Source of the DNA: Lentisphaeria bacterium
Lineage (GTDB): Bacteria; Verrucomicrobiota; Lentisphaeria; Victivallales; Victivallaceae
DNA: 20,186 bases
Direction of reading: 5' to 3'
Assembly: GCA_900768515.1 (NCBI GenBank)
Contig: CAAGDG010000045.1
Coordinates: 1 to 20,186, forward strand
Below are positions 1 through 7,137 of this stretch, piece by piece. The translations under genes and the position numbers were made by a program. The notes under the pieces were generated by a model. The model worked only from the letters and a program-made list of their open reading frames with translations. It had not been told where the DNA came from and searched no databases. The number at the start of each line of letters is the position of its first letter. Position 1 is the first letter of the stretch.

Positions 1-705
1 CGGTCGTATTCGGCCGCGAACGTGCGTGAGGTCGATCGGCAGACCAGCGTGGCCCCCGCGGCGGTGGAACGCGCGCTGCAGTTCACGTCCGACGCGGCGC
101 CGTCGACCGACGAGGAACGCGAGCGGCTGATCCGGATCAACGTGCTGGCGCGGTTCCACACTGCCGGCGCGGACCTGAGCTGGGAGGCGCAGAAAAAATT
201 CGTCGATGAACAGATCGCCGCCGCCGCGTTCGAAAAACCGCTGAGCACGGAAAAATATCTGATGCTGCTCTACATCTGGTATTACCGCAAATGGGACGGC
301 GCGATCTATGATCTGATGAAAACGCTGCCCGGCTGCGAGCTTTGGTGCGACGCCGGTTACGTCTGCGACAAACTCGGCAAATATGAGGAGGCATACAATT
401 ATTACGTTTCGCTCGCGCAGTTTCCCGCGCGGGCGGTCGACGTTGCCGTCGTCCGCCTCAATGATCCGGCGCGCGCGTTTGCGGCGGCGCAGCTGATTCT
501 CGAGCGCACCTACGACGCGGAGTGCGTCGGCCGGGTGATTGCCCGCGTCGTCTCCGGCCTGGTCGGCCGGACGGAGATTCCGGCCGAGCAGATGAAATCG
601 TTTTTGCAGAACGCAAACCGGAAATATTCGCCGAAACTGATCGAGGATGACGCCGCGTGGCGGCCGGTCATTACGACAATCCGGACACTGCTCGAGACCT
701 ACTGA
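1..705 (+). CDS. Unknown late-operon protein, 5'-partial
   Basis: The frame is open from the first base of the window, so the gene probably begins upstream; a GTG at position 22 has no convincing ribosome binding site. The 234 visible codons encode a mostly helical, charged protein. Around residues 80-165 (counting from base 1) aromatic-rich helices (IWYYRKWDGAIYDLM, KYEEAYNYYVSLAQ) look like tetratricopeptide-type helical pairs, but I do not recognise a family. It ends two bases before the ATG of the next gene, so the two are probably co-transcribed. Its place just upstream of tail-type genes suggests a virion or assembly role; this is inference from position only. Confidence 0.7.
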   Translation, partial: RSYSAANVREVDRQTSVAPAAVERALQFTSDAAPSTDEERERLIRINVLARFHTAGADLSWEAQKKFVDEQIAAAAFEKPLSTEKYLMLLYIWYYRKWDGAIYDLMKTLPGCELWCDAGYVCDKLGKYEEAYNYYVSLAQFPARAVDVAVVRLNDPARAFAAAQLILERTYDAECVGRVIARVVSGLVGRTEIPAEQMKSFLQNANRKYSPKLIEDDAAWRPVITTIRTLLETY

Positions 706-706
706 A

Positions 707-1162
707 ATGGCGGAGGGCGGTTACGAATACAGCGCGGCGCACGTGCGGGCGCTGCGCGACTGCTGCCGCGACATCTCCGCCTGGGCTCCGCCCGCATTCT
801 GGCGGGCGGAGATCGACCGGCTCCGGAGCTGTTATAACGGAATCGGACCGGAGGCGTGGAGTTCGCGGCTGCGGAATCTGGTCACGCGGCTGCTGGAGCC
901 GTTCGAAGCGGCGGCCCTGATCCACGATTTTGAGTTCGGAACGGCGCGGCGGAGTTACGGCGCTTTCACACTGGCCAATCTGCGGTTCGGATTCAACGCG
1001 ATTCTGGAGGCGTTTCACCGGCATCCGCCGCGGGCGGACCGGCGGGAGTTGAGGCGGCTGCTGGCGATGTGCGGCGCCGGAGTGCTCCTGGCCGGGCTCT
1101 GCCAGCTCTTCGGGTGGACAGGATTCATGCAAACAAAAATTGAGATTGAGAAAAATGCGTAA
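707..1162 (+). CDS. Small phage protein with PLA2-like signature and C-terminal membrane segment
   Basis: This 151-residue protein starts at the ATG two bases after the previous stop; the open frame extends upstream but would overlap the preceding gene. Two short motifs stand out: CYNGIGP followed by W about 3 residues later, and ALIHDFEF about 30 residues further on. A glycine-rich loop followed by a His-Asp pair is the arrangement of the calcium loop and catalytic dyad in phospholipase A2-fold proteins, and small phage proteins with this layout exist. The usual disulfide cysteine just before the His-Asp pair is absent. A hydrophobic stretch near residues 122-142 (LLAMCGAGVLLAGLCQLFGW) is a likely membrane helix. 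It overlaps the following lipoprotein gene by 8 bases. A lysis or envelope role is an inference; the enzymatic call is tentative. Confidence 0.65.
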   Translation: MAEGGYEYSAAHVRALRDCCRDISAWAPPAFWRAEIDRLRSCYNGIGPEAWSSRLRNLVTRLLEPFEAAALIHDFEFGTARRSYGAFTLANLRFGFNAILEAFHRHPPRADRRELRRLLAMCGAGVLLAGLCQLFGWTGFMQTKIEIEKNA

Positions 1163-1580
1163 ACTGTTTCTGATTTTTTCCATGTTCGCGGCTCTGCTGG
1201 TCGCGTTGTCCGGGTGCGCGAGCACGCGCAGCACGGTCACGGAGTTTGACGCGGAGGGCAACATCGTCCGGACGACCGAGACCAGCGAGAGCGTGATCAA
1301 AACGGTCACCGCCTCGACGCAGGGGAAAACCGTCGTGATGTGGGAGGACGGCTGGGCGGCATATATTTCCGTGAGTTCCGGCACTCTCGAGGACCCGACG
1401 CCGCACGGAAAAATTTTCTGCGGAAAAATCAACCATGGCGCGGTTTCGATGCTGCCGAATCAACAGGGCGCGCGGGATATCGCCCGGATCATCCGGGCTA
1501 CGAAATCGGATGTTTCGGTCGGTCTGACCGAGGGGGTTTCCGCGTCGAGCGGCGCAGCCCGTGACGCGGACGAAAAATAA
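1155..1580 (+). CDS. Phage-encoded lipoprotein
   Basis: The 141-residue product starts MRKLFLIFSMFAALLVALSGC: a positively charged start, a hydrophobic core and a lipobox (LSGC), so it should be cleaved before the cysteine and lipidated. I chose the ATG at 1155 rather than a TTG at 1140 because it gives a compact signal peptide. The mature part is rich in Thr, Ser and Val, with probable beta structure and no recognised domain. It overlaps the preceding gene by 8 bases and is part of the late operon. Phage lipoproteins commonly act in spanin-type lysis or in blocking superinfection; nothing here separates these options. Confidence 0.8.
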   Translation: MRKLFLIFSMFAALLVALSGCASTRSTVTEFDAEGNIVRTTETSESVIKTVTASTQGKTVVMWEDGWAAYISVSSGTLEDPTPHGKIFCGKINHGAVSMLPNQQGARDIARIIRATKSDVSVGLTEGVSASSGAARDADEK

Positions 1581-1605
1581 AATCAGTTTACACAGCAGGA
1601 GCAAC

Positions 1606-2478
1606 ATGCAAAATTTCTCATTTGATCTCGTCACCCGGCGTTGTTCGACGGTCCCGGTGCTGCGTTACCTCGACTCTCCGGCGGTGTTCACGATTGAACT
1701 GACCGGACGGCCACCGCGGCAGGCGGCGAACTGGCGGGCGGCGGTCGCGACGGAGCGCACCATCGACGACGACGCGGTTGTCGCCCGGATCAACGCGGGA
1801 ATTTCGTGCTCCGGCTCTGAACTAATCGTTCCCGTTGACACGTTTTTTGCGCCGTTTCGTGACGCTGTCGAGAACAGGAAATCCGGGCGGCCGCTGTTCG
1901 TCGCAATCTACGGAATGGACGAGGACGGCCACACGGTCGAATACATCGAATTTCCGGCGCGCGGTCTCCCGGCGATTGATCCGCCGGACGGCCCGCCCGC
2001 TGATCCGCCTGACCGCCCCGGAAACTACCCGACGCGCGACGAGGTGATTGCGCTGATTGAGGAGTTTGCCCCCGGGGCCGGTTCCGGCGGCGTGTCGTCC
2101 GGGTATCACCCGTTCGACAACCCGGCTGAATTTACAGTGCTGAACGAAACCTACGGTCGATGTGTACAGCTCGACGCGACGACGCCGGCGCTGCATTTCG
2201 CAAATTCAGTCTGGGGAATTTCATCAATCAGGTTCAGAGCCGTTTCCGCAAATCCGGATGTCACGGGAAACGCGGTTCTGATCGCGATTGTCAACGGCGT
2301 GGAGCGCGACCCGGTCACGGTCGCCGTCGGATCAACCCCCGGCACAATAGAAATTCCTCTCGACCCGGCGGCAACCGGGCAATTTGCAATTAAACGAGAC
2401 GTTTCCGATGACGCCGACACCCTCAAGGACGGCGAGCCGGTCTCCCTGCTGCTGCTCAACGCCGAGGTGAAAAAATGA
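1606..2478 (+). CDS. Probable tail/baseplate-associated structural protein
   Basis: The 290-residue protein starts at an ATG preceded by CAGGAGC at a good distance. Its N-terminal half (about residues 1-125) appears to be a beta-rich domain. A proline-rich linker follows (IDPPDGPPADPPDRPGNYP), then a short helix (RDEVIALIEEF), a glycine/serine hinge and a C-terminal beta-rich domain. A head, a Pro-rich hinge and a second beta domain is a layout often seen in tail or baseplate proteins that carry fibres, but I see no family-specific motif. Its last bases overlap the start of the LamG-domain gene (ATGA overlap), so translation of the two is probably coupled. Confidence 0.65.
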   Translation: MQNFSFDLVTRRCSTVPVLRYLDSPAVFTIELTGRPPRQAANWRAAVATERTIDDDAVVARINAGISCSGSELIVPVDTFFAPFRDAVENRKSGRPLFVAIYGMDEDGHTVEYIEFPARGLPAIDPPDGPPADPPDRPGNYPTRDEVIALIEEFAPGAGSGGVSSGYHPFDNPAEFTVLNETYGRCVQLDATTPALHFANSVWGISSIRFRAVSANPDVTGNAVLIAIVNGVERDPVTVAVGSTPGTIEIPLDPAATGQFAIKRDVSDDADTLKDGEPVSLLLLNAEVKK

Positions 2479-4193
2479 ACGATATGATTATCAACGCTGC
2501 TCAGGACCCGAGCTGCATTTTGGCCGTTACCCCGGATCGCGGCGGGTCGTGGTGGGCGGCATTGAGGCCGGCCACACCGCGCAATTTTGCGGAAAACCCG
2601 ATGACGTGGACGAATGCGAAAACGGCGCTGGATACAATCGATCAGTCGCATGATTTCACATTTGAAATTGAGTTCAAATGCGTAAAAACAAATGCCGCCT
2701 ACGTTTTTGCATCCGATGGGTTGCGAGATTTTATTCGTGTGTTTTTGTCGAACGGCACGGTTATCGTAAACACGGCGCTTCTGGGCACATCGTCCGGCGG
2801 ATCAACACAATTTTCGGCGGGGTCAGATTCAATTCATCGTCATATTTTAACTGTAAAATTTACAGGAAATACGATCACCGCATCGGTTGACTCTGAGGCC
2901 ATTTACACTCGCGAAAACCTGTTCAGAAACGTTATCGAAATCGGCACACCGCGCTCAAATGCTGGTTATGTGTATAAAATTTCATTGACCGATGACACTA
3001 CCGGCGAAACTATCTGGCAGGCCTCGCACGACGAATTGTACGAAACAAATAACCCGTGGCCGTCGGCTACCCTACGCAATTTCGCGGAGGAACCGATGAC
3101 GTGGACGGAATTTTCTCCTGATAAAATTACTATTAACACGCAACATGATTATGAATTTTTAATACAATTTTCGTCTAATGGACAACTGCCGCCCACAGAT
3201 AATGAAACCCAGCTATTTTACAGTACAGACAACAAAATGTTGGCGGGGGTGTGGATTGCAAAAGACGGACAAATTCGTGGTTATCTGTCTGTGTATGAAT
3301 ACAATGCATTGATGATTCATGAGATCGGTGAACCAGCATTATCCGCAGGGATTCATACGATACGGATTTTGGCTGTGGGTAATACTATGAGCGCATATCT
3401 CGACGATGAATTAGTGAACTCGGCTGTCAGAAACAGGCGGACTGATTTTTCAGAAATTACGAGCTATCCGATTTCGAGTTTTGATGGAAACTTATTATGC
3501 GCAAAATTAACAGATTTAACCACCGGGCGCACCGTCTGGAGCTATCCGTCCGAAGCGGAGCGGGTGCGGCTCATCACGAAAACGAACGTCCGGACGGATC
3601 GCGGAGTTTTCGAGGCGGCGGATGAAACTAAAATTTCTGGAATTTCCACAATGTTGGATTTGCGTGGAAACACTACGTCTAAGACATTTGTCGCGCGCGC
3701 CTTCTGTCCCGCGCACGATCCGGCATCGGAAAAATTGTATATCCATCCGTTTTTCGGACAGGGGCAAATTTCAAGTGGAGCAACCGCTTTTACGTTTCAG
3801 TTTTCCCTATGGGAAGATTGTCGAAGCGGAAAGAGTTCTCAGCTTTTCCCGGCGATCAGCACCGGCACGGACATGCCGGGAGCGAATATTACGGGAGTGG
3901 ATGGGTATCTCAATCAATGGCACACTTACGCCATGGTGGTCGATTACACCGGAGGGAATTGCTATATTCGCGTTTTTGTGGATGGAACGATGCTCCGGGA
4001 AAGAATCGTTTCCGGAACTCCGACGTGGAATACCCCCGCCGCCGCCACCGCTCAGGAAACCACTGTCGGCGTTCGCCGCGATCCGAACGCGTCCTATTAT
4101 GCAGGCAGTCTGACCCGCGTTTCCTCCGCACTGGTTTTCGACCGTGCGCTGACGGCGGCGGAGATTGCGGCGTTATGCCCTACATCCAATTGA
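2475..4193 (+). CDS. LamG/concanavalin-like repeat protein, likely receptor-binding tail protein
   Basis: This 572-residue protein contains tandem beta-sandwich-like segments. Residues about 33-195 and 197-360 are two copies of one module: both begin with a version of ATPRNFAENPMTW and end with a version of LTDLTTGRTVW. A third, diverged LamG-like segment covers about residues 375-572 and ends with the typical VFDRALTAAEIAAL motif of laminin-G/concanavalin-like domains. Such domains bind sugars, and in phages they sit on tail fibres or adhesins. The start is the ATG overlapping the previous stop, preceded by GAGGTG. Bases about 2640-3520 are visibly more AT-rich than the flanks, suggesting that the repeats were acquired or evolve separately. 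The receptor-binding role is inferred from domain type and position. Confidence 0.75.
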   Translation: MNDMIINAAQDPSCILAVTPDRGGSWWAALRPATPRNFAENPMTWTNAKTALDTIDQSHDFTFEIEFKCVKTNAAYVFASDGLRDFIRVFLSNGTVIVNTALLGTSSGGSTQFSAGSDSIHRHILTVKFTGNTITASVDSEAIYTRENLFRNVIEIGTPRSNAGYVYKISLTDDTTGETIWQASHDELYETNNPWPSATLRNFAEEPMTWTEFSPDKITINTQHDYEFLIQFSSNGQLPPTDNETQLFYSTDNKMLAGVWIAKDGQIRGYLSVYEYNALMIHEIGEPALSAGIHTIRILAVGNTMSAYLDDELVNSAVRNRRTDFSEITSYPISSFDGNLLCAKLTDLTTGRTVWSYPSEAERVRLITKTNVRTDRGVFEAADETKISGISTMLDLRGNTTSKTFVARAFCPAHDPASEKLYIHPFFGQGQISSGATAFTFQFSLWEDCRSGKSSQLFPAISTGTDMPGANITGVDGYLNQWHTYAMVVDYTGGNCYIRVFVDGTMLRERIVSGTPTWNTPAAATAQETTVGVRRDPNASYYAGSLTRVSSALVFDRALTAAEIAALCPTSN

Positions 4194-4202
4194 GGAGAAA
4201 TC

Positions 4203-4640
4203 ATGCGACAGATCAGAAAAATTAATGATGGAGTCGAGGAGTACCACGGTCCGGCGATGGGCGACACATGGTATGCGGCGAATGGCTACATTGGCTATTC
4301 TGGCGAACTGCCGTTGTCGCGGCTGGATGTGGTTGACGGGGCAGTGGTCGAACTGCCGGAACCGGAGCCTACGGAAGAATGGGTACCGATTTCCGGATTT
4401 ATCGAGGCGCTGTATGCGATGATCCCTGCTGAACAGGTGGCAGCGGTGTTGCAGAATGCTGAGGCATTGAAACCGGCGCTGGCCGGGCTGGCGTTGTTGT
4501 CCAGCGAGGCCGCTCCGGGCGGCATGATCGATCTGATGGACGATCGGGTCGCAGAGTGGCTCGCTCTGGTAAATCTAACGCTCGATCAGGTGAGATCGGC
4601 GATGCAGCATTCACAACAAATACAGGAGGAAAACGAATGA
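4203..4640 (+). CDS. Small late protein following the receptor-binding gene
   Basis: The 145-residue protein has a strong ribosome binding site (TTGAGGAGAAATC) directly before its ATG. The N-terminal part (about 1-45) is aromatic and probably beta-structured. A PEPEPTEEW linker follows, and the C-terminal part is helical (PAEQVAAVLQNAEALKPALAGL onward), ending in a polar tail. I do not recognise a family. Its position right after a fibre-like gene is where tail-fibre assembly or accessory proteins are usually encoded, so that is the best guess. Its stop overlaps the start of the following lipoprotein gene. Confidence 0.6.
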   Translation: MRQIRKINDGVEEYHGPAMGDTWYAANGYIGYSGELPLSRLDVVDGAVVELPEPEPTEEWVPISGFIEALYAMIPAEQVAAVLQNAEALKPALAGLALLSSEAAPGGMIDLMDDRVAEWLALVNLTLDQVRSAMQHSQQIQEENE

Positions 4641-4939
4641 AAACACACAATGTGACTGAAATTGTTGCTCTCTGCACGGTTATGCTGATCGTGACGCTCG
4701 CGGGGTGTCTGAGCGCGGAGCAGCGTCTGGAAATCCGAGATTCCGCGCATACTGCAATTCTCGAATACGTCGAGACGCAGGGGCAGGCGGCGGCGGTCGA
4801 ATACATCGACCAGCTGGTCGCGGAGGGCCGGCTCGGCGCGGCCAACGCGGAAAAAATCAAAATTGCCATCCCGGAGGGGATCGACCACCTCCGCGAGGTA
4901 ATGGGGGAGATTGAACGGGAGGACTCGAACAATGAGTAA
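4637..4939 (+). CDS. Small phage lipoprotein
   Basis: This 100-residue protein starts at an ATG overlapping the previous stop (ATGA) and preceded by AGGAGGAAAACG. Residues 1-24 form a lipoprotein signal with a hydrophobic segment and a lipobox (TLAGC). The mature part is a short, charged, mostly helical chain (SAEQRLEIRDSAHTAILEYV onward) without a recognised domain. It is the second lipoprotein in this operon and lies near its end, a location compatible with lysis (outer-membrane spanin) or superinfection exclusion. The gene overlaps the next one by 8 bases. Confidence 0.7.
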   Translation: MKTHNVTEIVALCTVMLIVTLAGCLSAEQRLEIRDSAHTAILEYVETQGQAAAVEYIDQLVAEGRLGAANAEKIKIAIPEGIDHLREVMGEIEREDSNNE

Positions 4940-5066
4940 GTGCGGCGAAAAATGCGAGGTCTACAGCCGCGTTTGCGGCTACTTCCGCCCGGTTTCCAAC
5001 TGGAACAAGGGCAAGAAGGAGGAGTTCAAGGAGCGGAAAACCTTCGAGGTCGGCCGCGCGAAATAG
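4932..5066 (+). CDS. Stand-alone NrdD-type glycyl-radical C-terminal domain
   Basis: This 44-codon gene starts at an ATG inside the end of the lipoprotein gene. Its product begins MSKCGEKCEVYSRVCGYFRP and continues with VSNWNKGKKEEFKERKTF. That is the pattern found at the extreme C-terminus of class III anaerobic ribonucleoside-triphosphate reductases, where the glycine of the R-V-x-G-Y motif carries the catalytic radical. Nothing else of NrdD is present: no 600-residue barrel and no activase gene in the window. Only one cysteine pair (C4, C8) precedes the radical motif, whereas the reductase has two pairs binding zinc. The closest functional precedent is YfiD/GrcA, a spare glycyl-radical domain for pyruvate formate-lyase. 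A similar repair or take-over of host NrdD is inference. It is the last gene of the late operon. Confidence 0.8.
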   Translation: MSKCGEKCEVYSRVCGYFRPVSNWNKGKKEEFKERKTFEVGRAK

Positions 5067-5131
5067 CATTCGATTTCTGTAAAAACACGATTATTGTAAA
5101 TATGCGCAGGAGAGTTTTCTGCCTGTGCGCC

Positions 5132-5166
5132 GCCGGGGAGGTGCCGCTCCCCGGCATTTTTTTATT
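5132..5166 (+). terminator. Rho-independent terminator of the late operon
   Basis: A perfect 9-bp stem (GCCGGGGAG / CTCCCCGGC) with a 6-base loop is followed by ATTTTTTTATT. It lies 65 bases after the NrdD-like gene and ends against the stop of the leftward gene at 5162. A weaker imperfect hairpin (GCGCAGG...CCTGTGC, about 5104-5128) comes just before it. Confidence 0.9.
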
Positions 5167-5860
5167 CATCATCTGCCCAGGTCCAGCCGGACCAGCTGCC
5201 GACCGGGCGAGACCGATCCGGCCGCAGCTGGCCGAGCATTACTGTTGCGTGAATCGTTTGTCCACATTTTTTCCGGTGTTCAGGGGAAAACAGATCGAGG
5301 TGCGTCCGAACAAAATGCGCGAGGTTGCGAAATTCGTAGACATTGCCGTCCGGCCCGCGCAGTTTCCAGGTTTTCGCCGCAAAATGCCGTTCGTCAGTCT
5401 GACAAACTGGCGAAACGTCGTGGCCATTTTGCATACCTGTGAGGTCGTTTCCGCTGCCGATCCGCCTCATGAGTTCGCGGCGGCATTTATTTGAACACGT
5501 TTTATGATCGACCGAGGGGGAGGTTCGAAAAGTTTTCCCGCAGATGCAGCATTGTTTTATAAGTTGTTTTCCCCCGCCGAACTGGGCGAGGCCGTTGCGG
5601 CGTTTCAACTCGCGGCGGCATTCATCCGAGCATGTGCGTTTATGACCGATTTTACAGGCGAGCAGCTCCATCGGTTTCCCGCAAATTTCGCACGTGACAG
5701 TGACATGATGCTGTTTTCGGTATTTTTCATATTCAGCGCGGAACTCGACAAATTGCTGCCGCCGCCGTTCCGCGCGGCATTCCGGCCGCCCGCACGTCGT
5801 CCGTTTGTCTGAGGGCCGGGCGGAAAACCCCCCTCCGCAAATGCAACAATGTTTTAACAT
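5162..5860 (-). CDS. Triple Cys4 zinc-finger protein, probable nucleic-acid-binding phage protein
   Basis: The 232-residue protein contains three similar four-cysteine fingers: C5/C8/C23/C28, C57/C60/C77/C81 and C104/C107/C122/C126, each followed by a basic stretch (CRAERRR, CRRELKRR, CRRELMRR). The C-terminal part (about 155-232) is a separate module with WKLRGPDGNVYEFRNLAHFV and RPVGSWSGWTW, a style I associate with accessory domains of phage homing endonucleases; no HNH or GIY-YIG catalytic motif is visible. I chose the ATG at 5860, preceded by GGGAG at 8 bases; an upstream in-frame ATG at 5875 would lie at the likely transcription start. It converges on the late operon. DNA or RNA binding is inferred from the fingers. 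Confidence 0.75.
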   Translation of the reverse strand: MLKHCCICGGGFSARPSDKRTTCGRPECRAERRRQQFVEFRAEYEKYRKQHHVTVTCEICGKPMELLACKIGHKRTCSDECRRELKRRNGLAQFGGGKQLIKQCCICGKTFRTSPSVDHKTCSNKCRRELMRRIGSGNDLTGMQNGHDVSPVCQTDERHFAAKTWKLRGPDGNVYEFRNLAHFVRTHLDLFSPEHRKKCGQTIHATVMLGQLRPDRSRPVGSWSGWTWADDE

Positions 5861-5879
5861 GTCAGAATCTCCCATCCAT

Positions 5880-5908
5880 ACATTATATCAAATAGAAAAA
5901 AAGTCAAA
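5880..5908 (-). promoter_or_regulatory. Candidate promoter for the zinc-finger gene
   Basis: Read leftward, TTGACT (5907-5902) and TATAAT (5887-5882) are separated by 14 bases. This is shorter than the usual 16-18, but both hexamers are close to consensus and the surrounding sequence is very AT-rich. A GGGAG ribosome binding site follows before the ATG at 5860. Confidence 0.45.
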
Positions 5909-5936
5909 AAAATATCAAAAATATTGTAAAACATTA

Positions 5937-5966
5937 TTGAATTATATCAAAAACAATATATATTGT
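5937..5966 (+). promoter_or_regulatory. Candidate promoter and operator for the 6018-7501 operon
   Basis: TTGAAT (5937-5942) and TATATT (5959-5964) are 16 bases apart, facing right. The -10 lies inside a perfect 14-base palindrome, ACAATATATATTGT (5953-5966), so a dimeric repressor bound there would block the promoter. The leader then carries AGGAGG at 5980-5985, which could pair with CCTCC at 5992-5996, ahead of the actual start at 6018. Confidence 0.4.
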
Positions 5967-6017
5967 ATAGTGTAACAACAGGAGGCGGCGCCCTCCATAA
6001 ACGAAAGGGAAAACAAA

Positions 6018-6836
6018 ATGATGATCGGAACTCGAGGAGCAACGACTACTACGATTATTCATGACGAGAAAATCGGCCGTGAGTATATGCTCGACTGCTG
6101 TGATCGTTTTGAACCGCTCTACGATGCGTGGTGCGGAGAAATTGATAGCGCGTTGCGAGATACTGGTTTCTGGCATGAGCCGGCAACGTCGGAGGTGTGT
6201 GGCCCAATTGATTCTGATCTGGACATGGAGGAATTTTCCGAAATCATGGACGCGGCCTATGATCGTGCGTGTCAACACGTCAATACATTGTATGACGATG
6301 AATGCGCGGAAAACATGTACATCATTGCGGTAAAAAATGATGAGGCATCTATTTGGGAAACACCGATCAAATCTGCGGCGGAGGATGAGGGGTGGACCCG
6401 CGAAACCGGGATTTCCGCGCGTGATTTCCTCCAAAACAACTGCGGATTTACGATTTTTGAAATACCGGACATGGAAACTGCGGAAAAAATCGCATCCACA
6501 TATCACGGAGAATCGGAGTCCGCGGTGCGGGACGCAGCGTGGAAAATTTTACGTGAGAATGGAAAATACGATGAGGCGAAACAGCGCCAGATTAAATCGC
6601 TGTGCGATTCCGGCGACATAACGTTTGACCGGGATGGCGACCGGTTGCTCATTGCCTATTCAGACGGACGTCATTCGTACAAATCGACGCTCGAGAGAGA
6701 CGAATTTAACGAATGGTCGGCGGCACTTTTTGACGAAAACGAGGCATTGAAAATGCTCGACATTGCCGACGATGATGACATGGTTTCGTATCTGATTGAA
6801 TGTATCGGAGTAGATGAAAATGGAAAAAATAATTGA
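6018..6836 (+). CDS. Acidic protein of unknown function
   Basis: The 272-residue product is strongly acidic, with many Asp/Glu clusters such as DSDLDMEEFSEIMD and DIADDDDMVSYLIE, and carries several tryptophans and cysteines. I recognise no domain. The ATG is preceded by GAAAGGGAAAAC. A second ATG follows directly. It is the first gene of a three-gene rightward operon with its own AT-rich promoter region and overlaps the next gene. Very acidic phage proteins sometimes imitate DNA to block restriction or other defence enzymes; that idea rests only on composition. Its base use is less GC-rich than the transposition genes, consistent with an accessory (moron-like) insertion. Confidence 0.7.
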   Translation: MMIGTRGATTTTIIHDEKIGREYMLDCCDRFEPLYDAWCGEIDSALRDTGFWHEPATSEVCGPIDSDLDMEEFSEIMDAAYDRACQHVNTLYDDECAENMYIIAVKNDEASIWETPIKSAAEDEGWTRETGISARDFLQNNCGFTIFEIPDMETAEKIASTYHGESESAVRDAAWKILRENGKYDEAKQRQIKSLCDSGDITFDRDGDRLLIAYSDGRHSYKSTLERDEFNEWSAALFDENEALKMLDIADDDDMVSYLIECIGVDENGKNN

Positions 6837-7137
6837 CGAGACGTTGAAAACAGTTCGGGAAAAATCAAAACCGGGAGACAGAATTCCGGTTGCCCGATAC
6901 GCGGACGAGGAGAGTTTGCGGATTTTCCGCCCGCTCGAAACACGTACATTCGAACAGCATTGCGAACTGGTAACGGCGACGGTGGCGGCGTTGCGTGACG
7001 ATGGTTTTAACGCAATTGAGGTTGAAATCAACCAGTTAGAATACAAAAAATGGCTCGGTACCAGATTAAACACTGAATTTGAGAGAGCAAAATTTGTTTC
7101 AATTCGTTTAGCGGAAAAACAGAATGACAACGACTGA
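6820..7137 (+). CDS. Small protein of unknown function
   Basis: This gene encodes 105 residues. Two in-frame ATGs lie at 6814 and 6820; the second is 9 bases from GGAG (6807-6810) and is preferred. The protein has charged helices at both ends and a short central part that may be beta-structured (NAIEVEINQLEYKKWLGTR). I do not recognise a family. It overlaps the genes on both sides (17 bases upstream, 14 downstream), so the three products are probably made together. Confidence 0.65.
   Translation: MEKIIDETLKTVREKSKPGDRIPVARYADEESLRIFRPLETRTFEQHCELVTATVAALRDDGFNAIEVEINQLEYKKWLGTRLNTEFERAKFVSIRLAEKQNDND

Noticed and set aside
2475..4193. Diversity-generating retroelement target in the receptor-binding gene
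   Set aside because: No reverse transcriptase gene and no template repeat were found in the window.
4940..5494. Rightward open frame passing the late terminator
   Set aside because: It runs through a strong intrinsic terminator and overlaps the NrdD-like gene out of frame and the zinc-finger gene on the other strand.
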